Positions 25,077-34,153 of a DNA stretch of 64,000 bases are shown in pieces (the first letter of the stretch is position 1; every line of letters begins with the position of its first letter). The notes under the pieces are model-generated. The model did no database searches and was not told the origin of the DNA. It worked only from the letters and a program-made list of their open reading frames with translations. The position numbers were made by a program, and so were the translations under genes. Location of the stretch: the NCBI RefSeq assembly GCF_009789555.1, contig NZ_CP046902.1:4542001-4606000 (forward strand), read 5' to 3'. This DNA comes from Stutzerimonas stutzeri (lineage in GTDB: Bacteria; Pseudomonadota; Gammaproteobacteria; Pseudomonadales; Pseudomonadaceae).

Positions 25077-26269
25077 AGCATTTCGGGAAAGTGGCACGGG
25101 TCCCGGGCGACCCGATTCTCGGGCTGCTCGACGCCTATCGCGCCGACCCGAACCCGGCCAAGCTCGACCTCGGCGTTGGCGTCTACAAGGACGCCCTGGG
25201 CCTGACGCCGATTCCCAGGGCCGTGAAGCAGGCCGAGCAGCGGCTGGTCGACAGTGAGCAGACCAAGAGCTATATCGGCGGCCATGGCGACCCGTTGTTC
25301 GGCGAGCAGATGCTGCGCCTGGTCCTTGGCGAAGGTTCGCCGGCACGGGTCCAGCACCGCGCCGGGTGCACCCAGACACCCGGCGGCACCGGCGCGCTGC
25401 GGCTGGCCGGCGACTTCATCGCCCGATGCCTGCCGGGACGAAGCCTGTGGCTCAGCGACCCGACCTGGCCCATCCACGAGACCCTGTTCGCCGCGGCCCG
25501 GCTCAGGGTCGAACACTACCCCTACGTCAACCCGGACAACCAGCTCGACGTGCCCGCCATGCTCGCCACGCTGGAGCGGATTCCCAGCGGCGACGTCGTG
25601 TTGCTGCACGCCTGCTGCCACAATCCCACCGGCTACGACCTGAGCCAGGACGACTGGCGCGAGGTGCTGGAAATCGTCCGCCAGCGTGAGCTGCTGCCCT
25701 TGTTCGACTTTGCGTATCAGGGCTTTGGCGACGGTCTGGAGGAAGACGCCTGGGCCGTACGCCTGTTTGTCGAGGCATTACCCGAGGTGCTGATTACCAG
25801 TTCCTGCTCGAAGAACTTCGGCCTTTATCGTGAACGCACCGGCGCGCTGATCGCGGTGACCGCCACTGCTGATTCGCTGGTCGACGTGCGCAGCCAGTTC
25901 GCCTCGGTCGCGCGCAATCTCTGGTCGACGCCGCCGTCTCACGGTGCCGCCGTGGTGGCGACGATCCTGGCCAATCCCGAACTGAGCCAGCTCTGGCAAC
26001 AGGAGGTCGCCGCCAAGCGCGAACGCATCGCCGGGCTGCGTCAGGGGCTGGTCGAGGCCCTTGCGCCCTACGGGCTCGCCGAGCGTTTCGCGCACATCGC
26101 GCGGCAGCGCGGGATGTTCTCCTACACAGGTCTCACCGCCGAGCAAGTGCTGCGCCTGCGCGCCGAGGACGCGGTGTACCTGGTAGAAAGCGGGCGGGCC
26201 AATATTGCAGGCCTCGATGCCGAGCGCCTGGATCAACTGGCTCAAGCGATCGCACGGGTCACCCAATAA
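25073..26269 (+). CDS. phhC: Aromatic amino acid aminotransferase
   Basis: A 398-residue class I PLP aminotransferase of the aspartate/aromatic (TyrB) family. Lys247 (SCSKNFGLYRERTGAL) is the PLP Schiff-base lysine. TPGGTGALR, the HACCHNPTGYD loop and a C-terminal arginine-containing RGMFSYTGL segment are also seen. It transaminates tyrosine to 4-hydroxyphenylpyruvate, feeding Hpd. Translation starts at GTG, overlapping phhB by 4 nt. It is the last gene of phhABC. Confidence 0.95.
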   Translation: MKHFGKVARVPGDPILGLLDAYRADPNPAKLDLGVGVYKDALGLTPIPRAVKQAEQRLVDSEQTKSYIGGHGDPLFGEQMLRLVLGEGSPARVQHRAGCTQTPGGTGALRLAGDFIARCLPGRSLWLSDPTWPIHETLFAAARLRVEHYPYVNPDNQLDVPAMLATLERIPSGDVVLLHACCHNPTGYDLSQDDWREVLEIVRQRELLPLFDFAYQGFGDGLEEDAWAVRLFVEALPEVLITSSCSKNFGLYRERTGALIAVTATADSLVDVRSQFASVARNLWSTPPSHGAAVVATILANPELSQLWQQEVAAKRERIAGLRQGLVEALAPYGLAERFAHIARQRGMFSYTGLTAEQVLRLRAEDAVYLVESGRANIAGLDAERLDQLAQAIARVTQ

Positions 26270-26424
26270 CCCGAGCCGCCGCTTGCACGCGGAAGGGCCA
26301 ACAGGCCGGCCCGCTGCAGCGAGGCTCGGGCCGGGCCTACCGAAGGCTCCGGTGACGGCCGGCCTTCAGCTTCCCCTGGCGAAGCCGTTACCCTTCGGCC
26401 ATCGGAATCCCAGCGAGCGCGCCC

Positions 26425-27249
26425 ATGACCCCTAGCAATACGGCTGCCAACCCTGCCCCTCATTCATATGCCTGCCATTCGGCCAGCGAACACGGGGCCT
26501 GCCCCAGCTGCGCGAGCGGTGAACGGCTGGACTTTGCGTTCAGCTACGCCTACCAGCCCATCGTCGACCTGAGCACACGGGATATCTTTGCCCATGAAGC
26601 GCTGGTGCGCGGCGTCAATGGCGAGCCGGCGCCCAGCGTGCTGGCGCAGGTAACCCCGGACAATCGCTTCCGCTTCGACCAGGCCTGCCGGGTCAAGGCG
26701 ATCAAGAATGCGGCCAGGCTCGGCATGCAAAGCCGGCTGTCGATCAACTTCATGCCCAACGCCATCTACCGGCCGGAACTGTGCATTCGCTCGACGTTGG
26801 AAGCGGCCCGTGCGCATGGGTTTCCGGTGGAACGGATCGTATTCGAAACCGTCGAGGGCGAGCGAGTCAGCGATGCCAAGTGGCTGGCAGAAGTGCTGCG
26901 CGAGTACCAGCGCATCGGATTTCTCACCGCGATCGATGACTTTGGAGCCGGTTTCGCCGGGCTCAACCTGCTCGCCGATTTCCAGCCGGACATCATCAAG
27001 CTGGACATGGACCTGATCCGCGGCATAGACCAGAGCCGTGCCCGCCAGGCCATCGTCAGGGCGACCGTCGCGATGTGCGATGAACTGGACATCCAGGTCA
27101 TCGGTGAAGGCGTCGAAACCCGTGACGAGTGCAGCGCGCTGCATGACCTGGGCATTACCCTGATGCAGGGTTATCTGTTCAGCAAGCCCTTGTTCGACGC
27201 CTGCGCCCAGGCCGACGCCTTGACCTGGGCAGACGGTTTGCCGAGCTGA
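26425..27249 (+). CDS. EAL-domain cyclic-di-GMP phosphodiesterase-like protein
   Basis: A 274-residue cytosolic protein with a complete EAL domain: EALVR (58-62), INFMPN, FETVEGE, the DDFGAGF loop, IIKLDM, GEGVET and MQGYLFSKP. All expected metal and catalytic positions appear present, so hydrolysis of cyclic di-GMP is likely. The first 30 residues contain a CxxC-like cluster (Cys17, Cys26, Cys29), a possible metal or redox site. It has no transmembrane or partner GGDEF domain. It follows phhC by 155 nt and converges with the DJ-1 gene with a 6-nt gap. Confidence 0.9.
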   Translation: MTPSNTAANPAPHSYACHSASEHGACPSCASGERLDFAFSYAYQPIVDLSTRDIFAHEALVRGVNGEPAPSVLAQVTPDNRFRFDQACRVKAIKNAARLGMQSRLSINFMPNAIYRPELCIRSTLEAARAHGFPVERIVFETVEGERVSDAKWLAEVLREYQRIGFLTAIDDFGAGFAGLNLLADFQPDIIKLDMDLIRGIDQSRARQAIVRATVAMCDELDIQVIGEGVETRDECSALHDLGITLMQGYLFSKPLFDACAQADALTWADGLPS

Positions 27250-27255
27250 AACGCC

Positions 27256-27939
27256 TTACCCGGCTTCAAGCAGCCCGAGCAGTTGACGGGCCGCCTGTTC
27301 CGAAGACGCCGGGTTCTGCCCGGTGACCAACAACCCATCGGTCAACACATAGGGAGCCCAGTCGGGCCCCTTGCTGTAGTGGGCCCCCAGCGCCTTGAGC
27401 CTGTCTTCCAGCAGAAACGGCACCACCTCGGTGAGCTGCACCGCTTCTTCCTCCGTATTGGTAAACCCGGTCACGCGCTTGCCCTTGACCAGCGGCTCGC
27501 CGTCCTCGCCGCGCACCTCGACCAGCGCGGCGGGCGCGTGACAGACCGCCGCCACCGGCTTGCCGGCCTTGATGAACGATTCGATCAGCGCGATCGAGGC
27601 CGGGTCACCCGCCAGGTCCCAGAGCGGGCCGTGGCCTCCGGGATAAAACACCGCATCGAAGTCGTCCGCGACCAGCTCGGCGAGCGTGTGGGTATTGGCC
27701 AGCAGCGCCTGGGCCTCTTCATCGCCGCCGAAGCGCCGGGTCATCTCCGTCTGAGCATCCGGCGCATCGCTTTTCGGATCGAGCGGCGGCTGCCCGCCCT
27801 TGGGCGACGCCAGGACGATGTCGGCACCGGCGTCCTTGAAGACGTAATAAGGCGCCGCGAATTCCTCGAGCCAAAAACCGGTCTGCTTGCCGGTGTCGCC
27901 GAGCTGGGCGTGGGACGTGAGCACGATGAGTATCTTCAT
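27256..27939 (-). CDS. DJ-1/PfpI type 1 glutamine amidotransferase-like protein
   Basis: A 227-residue DJ-1/PfpI-fold protein. The nucleophile elbow is AAVCHAPAAL with Cys133-His134, and the conserved Glu is near residue 25. It resembles the HchA/Hsp31-like branch described as glyoxalase III or protein deglycase; the precise activity is uncertain. The start at 27939 (MKILIVLTSH) is chosen because the domain begins there and GGAGG precedes it; an ATG at 27975 would add 12 residues. Confidence 0.88.
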   Translation of the reverse strand: MKILIVLTSHAQLGDTGKQTGFWLEEFAAPYYVFKDAGADIVLASPKGGQPPLDPKSDAPDAQTEMTRRFGGDEEAQALLANTHTLAELVADDFDAVFYPGGHGPLWDLAGDPASIALIESFIKAGKPVAAVCHAPAALVEVRGEDGEPLVKGKRVTGFTNTEEEAVQLTEVVPFLLEDRLKALGAHYSKGPDWAPYVLTDGLLVTGQNPASSEQAARQLLGLLEAG

Positions 27940-28176
27940 GGAGCCTCCTGATTTCGCGGCCGATTCGCCAACCAACCCGACGATTCGGGATCAGCCAGCA
28001 TGAAAAGCTTCGACCACGACCTGCTCGCTCTGCTCACTCAAGTGCCGAACTCGCCGTCGCCGAGTACGCCCTCGCCCGCCTCTGAAGCGCTTTGCGGTTT
28101 GACGGCGCATCCGGCTCGCCAGCATCACTTCGACAGGTAAATCCGCATGCGGCGACGAAGGCATCACGCCCTTGCG
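27940..28176. other. 237-nt gap, no supported gene
   Basis: It lies between the DJ-1 start and the chemoreceptor stop. A plus-strand frame at 28000-28140 (46 codons) is Ser/Pro-rich with no ribosome binding site and is not called. No clear promoter or terminator was found. Confidence 0.4.
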
Positions 28177-30066
28177 TCAGATGCGGAAACTGCCCACCAG
28201 CTGTTTGAGACGAGTGGCTTGCTGCTCCAGATCGGAGCAGGCACGCAAGGTCGATTGCAGGTTTTCGACACCTTCCTGGTTGAGGGTATTGATCTCGGTG
28301 ATGTCCATGTTCAGCGACTCGATCACCGAGGTCTGCTCTTCCGTGGCAGTGGCCACCGACTGATTCATCGCGTCGATCTCACCGATGCTGCGGGTTACGC
28401 TGCCCAGCCGCTCGCCGGCACGGTTGGCAATGCCGACGCTGGCCTCGCTCTGACGCTGGCTCTCGGTCATGGTGGTGACCGAATCGCGGGCGCCGACCTG
28501 CAACTTCTCGATCATGCCGTGGATTTCCTGCGCGGACGTCTGGGTGCGATGGGCCAGGCTGCGGACCTCATCAGCCACGACCGCAAAGCCACGCCCGGCC
28601 TCCCCGGCGCGTGCGGCTTCAATCGCGGCGTTGAGTGCAAGCAGGTTGGTCTGTTCAGAGATGCCCTTGATCACGTCGAGAATCTGCCCGATGCCGACCG
28701 TCTGACTGTTGAGCGCTTCGATCTGCTCACAGGACGCACTGATGTTGCTCGACAGTTGCTTCATTGCGTCGATGTTCTGCTCGACGACCTTGCGCCCGTC
28801 TTCGGCCTGATGGCTGGCGCCGCTGGCCTGCTGCGAAGCGTCGGCGGCGTTGCGGGCGATTTCCTGCGCGGCGGCGCCGAGCTGATTGATCGCGGCTGCG
28901 ACGCTGTTGGTGCGACTGGCCTGCTCGTCGGAGTTGAGCATCGACGCGTTGGAGGCGGTCAGCACACGCCGGGCCACTTCGTTGACCTGCTCGGTCGCCG
29001 ATGACACGTCGCGGATCGAGCCGTGAATACGCTCGACGAACCGATTGAATGCGGTGGCCAACGTACCGAACTCATCGTTCGATTCAACGTTCAGGCGCCG
29101 CGTGAGATCGCCCTCGCCCGCCGCGATGTTTTCCATGGCCTGCCCCATTTCGGTCAGCGGCCGCATCAGTACGCGAATCAGCATGCCCAACAGCATCAGG
29201 ATGAACGCCACGGCCAGCACGGTCGCCAGCAACGCGGTGGTACGGAAGCTGGACAGCGCGGCGAAGGCCTTGTCCTTCTCCACGGCAATCCCGACGTACC
29301 AGCGCACCGACGGCAGCCCGGCCACCGGGCTGAAGCTGAGAATGCGAGCCTGCCCGTCCAGCTCCGCCTCGCTGTAGCCGCTGGTCAGTGCAGGTGTGTT
29401 CCGTGGGTACAGCTCGCGCAGCGACTTCATCACCTTGGTCGTGTCCGGGTGCACCAGCACCGTGCCGTCCTCGCTGACCAGAAAGGCGTAGCCCATGCCG
29501 TCGAAGTCCAGCGCGTTGATGATATCGACCAGGACCTTCAGGCTGAGGTCACCGCCCACCACGCCGAGGTGCTGGCCACCGTCACGCGCAGGCGTTGCCG
29601 CCGTAATGACGAGTTCCTGGGTCGCGGCGTCCAGATAGGGTTCGGTCAGGGTGGTCCGCCCGGCGGCCTGGGCGTCCTTGTACCAGGGGCGCTGACGGGG
29701 ATCGTAACCATCCGGCAGCTCGAATCGAGGGTGCACGAGGAACTCGCCATCGGCTCTACCCAGGTAGGTGAAGGCAAAGGTCGAGCTGAGCGAAGGCTGC
29801 CTGAGCAGGGCCTCGACGGCGCGACCGGAGCTGTCGCGCGCGATGGTTTGAGCGGTGCCTTCAAGCAGCACCAGACGGCCCGATAGCCAGTTCTGGATGT
29901 TGTGCGCGGTGATTTCGCCCATCTCGTCAAGGTAATTTTCGAGGTTGTCACGGATGGCGTTGCGCTGCAGGTAATCGTTGTAAAGCGTGAACAGCGCAAA
30001 GGTCGTGATCACGACCAGTGAGGCGGCCAGGAGAATCTTGTGGCTGAACTTAAGACGGCTAGGCAT
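28177..30066 (-). CDS. PctA/B/C-type amino acid chemoreceptor
   Basis: A 629-residue methyl-accepting chemotaxis protein, the same length as P. aeruginosa PctA. It has a membrane helix at about 10-30, a periplasmic dCache domain to about 280, a second helix, HAMP, and a cytoplasmic signalling domain with the conserved hairpin tip (EQTNLLALNAAIEAARAGE). The amino-acid-binding motif of dCache_1AA receptors is complete: Tyr121, Arg126, Trp128, Tyr129 and Asp173. It should therefore bind L-amino acids directly. It sits among Phe/Tyr catabolism and transport genes, which fits taxis toward the substrates degraded here. Confidence 0.93.
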   Translation of the reverse strand: MPSRLKFSHKILLAASLVVITTFALFTLYNDYLQRNAIRDNLENYLDEMGEITAHNIQNWLSGRLVLLEGTAQTIARDSSGRAVEALLRQPSLSSTFAFTYLGRADGEFLVHPRFELPDGYDPRQRPWYKDAQAAGRTTLTEPYLDAATQELVITAATPARDGGQHLGVVGGDLSLKVLVDIINALDFDGMGYAFLVSEDGTVLVHPDTTKVMKSLRELYPRNTPALTSGYSEAELDGQARILSFSPVAGLPSVRWYVGIAVEKDKAFAALSSFRTTALLATVLAVAFILMLLGMLIRVLMRPLTEMGQAMENIAAGEGDLTRRLNVESNDEFGTLATAFNRFVERIHGSIRDVSSATEQVNEVARRVLTASNASMLNSDEQASRTNSVAAAINQLGAAAQEIARNAADASQQASGASHQAEDGRKVVEQNIDAMKQLSSNISASCEQIEALNSQTVGIGQILDVIKGISEQTNLLALNAAIEAARAGEAGRGFAVVADEVRSLAHRTQTSAQEIHGMIEKLQVGARDSVTTMTESQRQSEASVGIANRAGERLGSVTRSIGEIDAMNQSVATATEEQTSVIESLNMDITEINTLNQEGVENLQSTLRACSDLEQQATRLKQLVGSFRI

Positions 30067-30280
30067 GCATGCAAGTCCGGATCGGGGCTGGGTCGAATCG
30101 GCTGTCCCTGGCCTTGATGAGCATCCGCTGCGTTAGGCGATCTTTCGGCCAGGCCGAGCGGTTCTTTAACCCGCTCGTCGCATCGAATTCGCCGCAAGCG
30201 CCCGCCCGCTGGGGGCTCGGCCAGGACCGGGCGAACCCGGCAGCGGCCCACGCCTGGCACCAGGCCCTGCGCCACAAATA

Positions 30281-30312
30281 ACAACGGCACGCCGTTTCCG
30301 GCGTGCCGTTGT
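30281..30312 (-). terminator. Intrinsic terminator of the NSS transporter gene
   Basis: A perfect 13-bp stem (ACAACGGCACGCC with GGCGTGCCGTTGT) with a 6-nt loop lies 27 nt past the stop of the transporter gene. On the minus strand it is followed by a moderately T-rich TATTTGT, consistent with a Rho-independent terminator. Confidence 0.75.
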
Positions 30313-30338
30313 GTCAGTTGAGACCAAGCCTGCGCAGC

Positions 30339-31799
30339 TCAGCGCCCCGCCAGCGCGGGCATGACCCTCGGACGCAGACCTTCGCCCAGGATGGTCAGCG
30401 CGCCGATGGCGCCGGCGATCCAGTACCAGCGCACCAGCGGGTCGAAGCCCAGCCAGCCGAGGGCATGCAGGAACACCATGGTGATCAGCACCGGGCAGAC
30501 GTAGCGCACCATGAACAGCCACAGCGCATAGCCCAGCGGCGGCAGGTCCAGTTCATCGCGCATGATGTCGCTGCGCAGCACATAGCCGGCGAAGATGACG
30601 ATGAAGATTCCGCCCAGCGGCATCATCCAGCGCGAGGTCAGGTAGTCCAGCCAGTCGAAGAAGTTCTTGCCCAGCGGCGTCCAGCCAGCCATCAGGTTGA
30701 ACGAGAGCATCGCCAGCAGGCTGATCACCAGCAGCACCGCACCGGCTCCAACGGCCGCCTTGAGTCGGCTGACACCGTGCTTTTCATTGAGATAGGCGAC
30801 GGTGGCCTCGATCATCGAGATCGCCGAAGTCAGCGCAGCGATCGATACCATCGCGAAAAACAAAGTGCCGAACAACGTGCCGAACGGCATCTGCTGGAAC
30901 GCCAGCGGCAGGCTCATGAAGATCAGGCCGGGGCCGGCGGTCGGGTCCATGCCGTTGGCGAAGATGATCGGGAAGATCGCCAGGCCCGCCAGCAGCGCCA
31001 CGCAGGTATCGGCGATGGCGACCATGAAGGTGGTGCGGGTGATGGACTGGCCATCGGGGATATAGGAGCCATAGGTGAGGATCGCCCCGGAGGCCAGGCT
31101 GAGTGTGAAGAACGCATGCCCGAGCGCGGCCAGCAACGCTTCACCGGTGAGCTTGGAAGTGTCGAAGCTGAACAGGAAGGCGAAGCCTTCGTCGAAACCG
31201 CCGCTGGTGAAGGCGTAGCCGACCAGTATCAGCAGCATCACCGCCAGCCCCGGCATCATCCAGCGCACCGCGCTTTCGATGCCCTGTTGCACGCCCTTGG
31301 CGACGATCCAGAGTGTCAGCAGCGCCACCAGCACGCTCCAGCCGCCCAGTTGCCACGGGTTGGCGTTGTGCGCTTCGAATACCTGGGCCAGGCCTTCGAC
31401 TGAGCTGGCCGCGAGCGAGCCGTCGAGCATCTTGACGGTGTAGGCGAACGCCCAGCCGGCCACCACCACGTAGAAGCAGAGGATCAGGAAGCCAGCCACC
31501 ATGGCCATGCCGCCGACGCCTTTCCACAAGGTGCTGCTGCCGTTCTCACGCACGGCCCGGCCGATCGCGTCGATGGGGCTGCCGCGCCCACGGCGTCCGA
31601 TGGCGATTTCGGTCATCATCACCGGGATGCCAATGGCCAGGATGCACGCCAGGTACATCAGCACGAAAGCGCCACCGCCGTATTCGCCGGTGATATACGG
31701 GAATTTCCAGATGTTGCCGAGGCCGACTGCGGAACCGGTCGCGGCGAGGATGAAGCCCCAGCGGGAGAGCCAGAGGTTCTTGGGTTTTTCACGGGTCAT
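30339..31799 (-). CDS. Sodium-dependent amino acid transporter (NSS/SNF family)
   Basis: A 486-residue inner-membrane protein with 11-12 helices. TM1 has the family signature GSAVGLGNIWKFPYITGEYGGGAFVLMYL, which contains the unwound Na+/substrate site. Bacterial members (TnaT, MhsT, LeuT) import Trp, Tyr, Phe or Leu with Na+. Placement next to phh, hpd and a PctA-type receptor suggests aromatic or branched amino acids. AACAACAA lies 11 nt upstream of the ATG, a likely Hfq/Crc site. It ends at a strong hairpin. Confidence 0.92.
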   Translation of the reverse strand: MTREKPKNLWLSRWGFILAATGSAVGLGNIWKFPYITGEYGGGAFVLMYLACILAIGIPVMMTEIAIGRRGRGSPIDAIGRAVRENGSSTLWKGVGGMAMVAGFLILCFYVVVAGWAFAYTVKMLDGSLAASSVEGLAQVFEAHNANPWQLGGWSVLVALLTLWIVAKGVQQGIESAVRWMMPGLAVMLLILVGYAFTSGGFDEGFAFLFSFDTSKLTGEALLAALGHAFFTLSLASGAILTYGSYIPDGQSITRTTFMVAIADTCVALLAGLAIFPIIFANGMDPTAGPGLIFMSLPLAFQQMPFGTLFGTLFFAMVSIAALTSAISMIEATVAYLNEKHGVSRLKAAVGAGAVLLVISLLAMLSFNLMAGWTPLGKNFFDWLDYLTSRWMMPLGGIFIVIFAGYVLRSDIMRDELDLPPLGYALWLFMVRYVCPVLITMVFLHALGWLGFDPLVRWYWIAGAIGALTILGEGLRPRVMPALAGR

Positions 31800-31810
31800 G
31801 CGTCACCTGT

Positions 31811-31818
31811 TTGTTGTT
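31811..31818 (-). promoter_or_regulatory. Hfq/Crc CA motif in the NSS transporter leader
   Basis: Minus strand AACAACAA, followed directly by ACAGGTGACGC and the ATG, so the motif abuts the ribosome binding site. Exact match to AAnAAnAA. Confidence 0.7.
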
Positions 31819-32008
31819 ATCTGTGACGGAATCGAACCCGCCGCGCTCGTGACGCGACGGAGTGGCAAGGCGGACAAACAGGCCGTTGCAAACACAGGCG
31901 AGGCAGACGTGCCAAACAGTCGGAAGGCGCTTCAAGGCAGTAAACGAGCATCCTGGGACTGTCCTGGCGGCGGATTGCCAACGCATGGATTTTCAACGGC
32001 CCGATAAC

Positions 32009-32650
32009 TTACTGAGCGTCTGGCTGCACCTCCGGAGCGGCATTGGCGAATGCTTCGAGGGTTTCGCAGTGCTCGGTCAGCCGCAAAATGCGCGGGTAGG
32101 CGCTGAGGTCACAGTTAAAACGGCGCGCATTGTATACCTGTGGCACCAGGCATGCCTCCAGATAACCGGGCCGTCTGCCCAGTGACAGGCTGCCTTCGTA
32201 CGCGGCGAGCCCCTGTTCCACGCCGGCCAGCCCGGTGGCGATCCAGTGCCGGACCCACGCCTGTCTGGCCTCGTCCTCGACGCCCAGCGTGCCGCTGAGG
32301 TACTGCAGCACCCGAAGATTGTTCAGCGGATGAAGGTCGCAGGCGATGTGCAACGCCAGCGACCGCACCCGCGCCCGCTCAGCCGGATCATCGGGCAGCA
32401 ACGCGGGGATCGGGAATATTTCCTCCAGGTACTCGAGGATCGCCAGCGACTGGCTGATGCGCGCGTCGCCATCTACCAGCAAGGGCACCAGGCCCTGCGG
32501 ATTGAGCGCCCGGTAGTCGGGCGAATGCTGCTGGCCGCCTTCCTTGACCAGATGCACCGGCAGGGTCTCGAAGGCCACGCCCTTGAGGTTGAGCGCAATG
32601 CGCACCCGGTAGGCGGCGCTGGAACGCCAGTAGGAATAAAGCTTGAGCAT
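32009..32650 (-). CDS. maiA: Maleylacetoacetate isomerase
   Basis: A 213-residue zeta-class glutathione transferase that isomerises maleylacetoacetate to fumarylacetoacetate in the homogentisate pathway. The N-terminal thioredoxin-like domain shows YSYWRSSAAYRVRIALNLKG with the catalytic Ser-Ser-Ala-Ala motif. The C-terminal helical domain ends at about residue 205. It lies 126 nt downstream of hpd on the same strand. The usual partners hmgA and fahA are not in the window. Confidence 0.93.
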   Translation of the reverse strand: MLKLYSYWRSSAAYRVRIALNLKGVAFETLPVHLVKEGGQQHSPDYRALNPQGLVPLLVDGDARISQSLAILEYLEEIFPIPALLPDDPAERARVRSLALHIACDLHPLNNLRVLQYLSGTLGVEDEARQAWVRHWIATGLAGVEQGLAAYEGSLSLGRRPGYLEACLVPQVYNARRFNCDLSAYPRILRLTEHCETLEAFANAAPEVQPDAQ

Positions 32651-32776
32651 AAGGGTGTCTCTCGTCGGGGTGGAGATCAGGGTGTGCTTCGCGACGGCAG
32701 GGCCCGCGAGGCGGTACCACCCGGCGCGCCATCGACCGACGCCGGGTGAAAACCGCGAAGCGCCTTCCCGCGCGGG

Positions 32777-33862
32777 TTACCCTTCGTCCCTGATCACGCC
32801 ACGGCGGACCTGATCTTCCTCGATCGACTCGAACAATGCCTTGAAGTTGCCCTCGCCAAAGCCCTGGTTCCCCTTGCGCTGAATGATTTCGAAGAAGATC
32901 GGGCCGATCACCGTATGGGTGAAAATCTGCAGCAGGATGCCGTCGTCGCCGGGCGCGCCGTCGATCAACAGACTCAGCTCGCGCAACTGCTCCAGCGGCT
33001 CACCGTGGCCTGGCACGCGGCTGTCGACCTTCTCGTAGTAGGTGTCCGGGGTGGCCATGAAGTCCACGCCATTGGCGCGCAACTGACGCACGGTGGCGTA
33101 GATGTCGTCGGTTGACAGAGCGATGTGCTGGATGCCCTCGCCGTGGTACTCGCGGATGAATTCCTCGATCTGCGACTTGTCGTCCGCCGACTCGTTGATC
33201 GGAATGCGAATCTTGCCGCAGGGCGCGGTCATCGCCCGGGAAAACAGGCCAGTGAGCTTGCCTTCGATGTCGAAGTAGCGAATCTCGCGAAAGTTGGCAA
33301 TGCGTTCGTAGAACCCGGACCAGACGTCCATCTGCCCGCGCATGACGTTGTGGGTCAGGTGGTCGATGGACACCAGCCCGACCGCATTGTCGTTGGGCGT
33401 ACGGCCCTCGATGAACTCGAAGTCGACATCATAGATCGACCGGTCACCGTAGCGGTCGACCAGGTACAGCAACGACCCGCCGATGCCTTCGACGCAGGGG
33501 ATGTTCAGCTCGCCGAAGTTGGCATGGCTGCCCACCAGCGTGGCGCCCTGTGCCTCGACATAGGCAGCGGCCTGGGCGGCATTTCGGACCCGAAACGCCA
33601 TGGCGCAGGCACTCGGCCCGTGCTGCTCGGCAAACGCATGGACATGGCCGGTGGGGCTGCCGTTGAGGACGATGTTGATGTCGTTCTGCTGGAACAACCA
33701 GACATCCTTGGAGCGGTGCCGGGCCGTTTCGGTGAAGCCCATCTGGTTGAACAGCTGACGCAGCTGCTCGATGCCCTCGTCGTTCGGCGCGGTGAACTCG
33801 ACGAATTCGAAGCCGTCGGTACCGATGGGGTTGTGCTGTTCGATCTTGGTCACGGCGTTCAT
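32777..33862 (-). CDS. hpd: 4-hydroxyphenylpyruvate dioxygenase
   Basis: A 361-residue Fe(II) dioxygenase that converts 4-hydroxyphenylpyruvate to homogentisate. It has two vicinal-oxygen-chelate domains, with metal ligands His168 (SIDHLTHN), His246 (GIQHIALSTDD) and Glu325 (FFEIIQRKG). It receives the product of PhhC. It starts at ATG 33862 with GGAGG upstream, and AACAAGAA lies 10 nt before the ATG, overlapping the approach to the ribosome binding site. It is followed by maiA. Confidence 0.96.
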   Translation of the reverse strand: MNAVTKIEQHNPIGTDGFEFVEFTAPNDEGIEQLRQLFNQMGFTETARHRSKDVWLFQQNDINIVLNGSPTGHVHAFAEQHGPSACAMAFRVRNAAQAAAYVEAQGATLVGSHANFGELNIPCVEGIGGSLLYLVDRYGDRSIYDVDFEFIEGRTPNDNAVGLVSIDHLTHNVMRGQMDVWSGFYERIANFREIRYFDIEGKLTGLFSRAMTAPCGKIRIPINESADDKSQIEEFIREYHGEGIQHIALSTDDIYATVRQLRANGVDFMATPDTYYEKVDSRVPGHGEPLEQLRELSLLIDGAPGDDGILLQIFTHTVIGPIFFEIIQRKGNQGFGEGNFKALFESIEEDQVRRGVIRDEG

Positions 33863-33872
33863 TTGGCCTCCA

Positions 33873-33880
33873 TTCTTGTT
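33873..33880 (-). promoter_or_regulatory. Hfq/Crc CA motif in the hpd leader
   Basis: Minus strand AACAAGAA fits AAnAAnAA and directly precedes TGGAGGCCAA and the ATG, so bound Hfq/Crc would cover the ribosome binding site. Confidence 0.65.
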
Positions 33881-34153
33881 TTAGATGCCACTGCACGGGC
33901 TTGGCTGCGCCCATCACAAACCAGCGTGCCGCGCCGCACAAGCCCGCCAGACGCGCCGCCGACGGCGCCATGCCCAGCGAGGTGGCAGCTTTTCTTTACA
34001 ACGCGCCGAAAGGCCCAGCGCTCGACCCTGGTGAAAGAAAACCGTAACGAAAATCTGACAGCCACCTTCTGTACGACCTTTTGCGTGCCTGTCTGGCCGG
34101 GCAACACCGCTGGCGGACAGACGACAGCGGCACAGTGCGACCATTGACGGTCA
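33881..34153. other. Gap between hpd and the Leu/Phe dehydrogenase gene
   Basis: About 270 nt without a supported gene. It should hold the hpd promoter. A single TGTAAA half-site for PhhR is present on the minus strand (33995-34000), without a convincing second half. Confidence 0.4.

Noticed and set aside
28000..28140. 46-codon Ser/Pro-rich plus-strand ORF
   Set aside because: No Shine-Dalgarno and low-complexity composition; could be real but nothing supports it.
30069..30281. 70-codon plus-strand frame upstream of the chemoreceptor gene
   Set aside because: No ribosome binding site, no domain, and it occupies the chemoreceptor promoter region.
33995..34000. PhhR site upstream of hpd
   Set aside because: Only one TGTAAA half-site; the second half is not recognisable.
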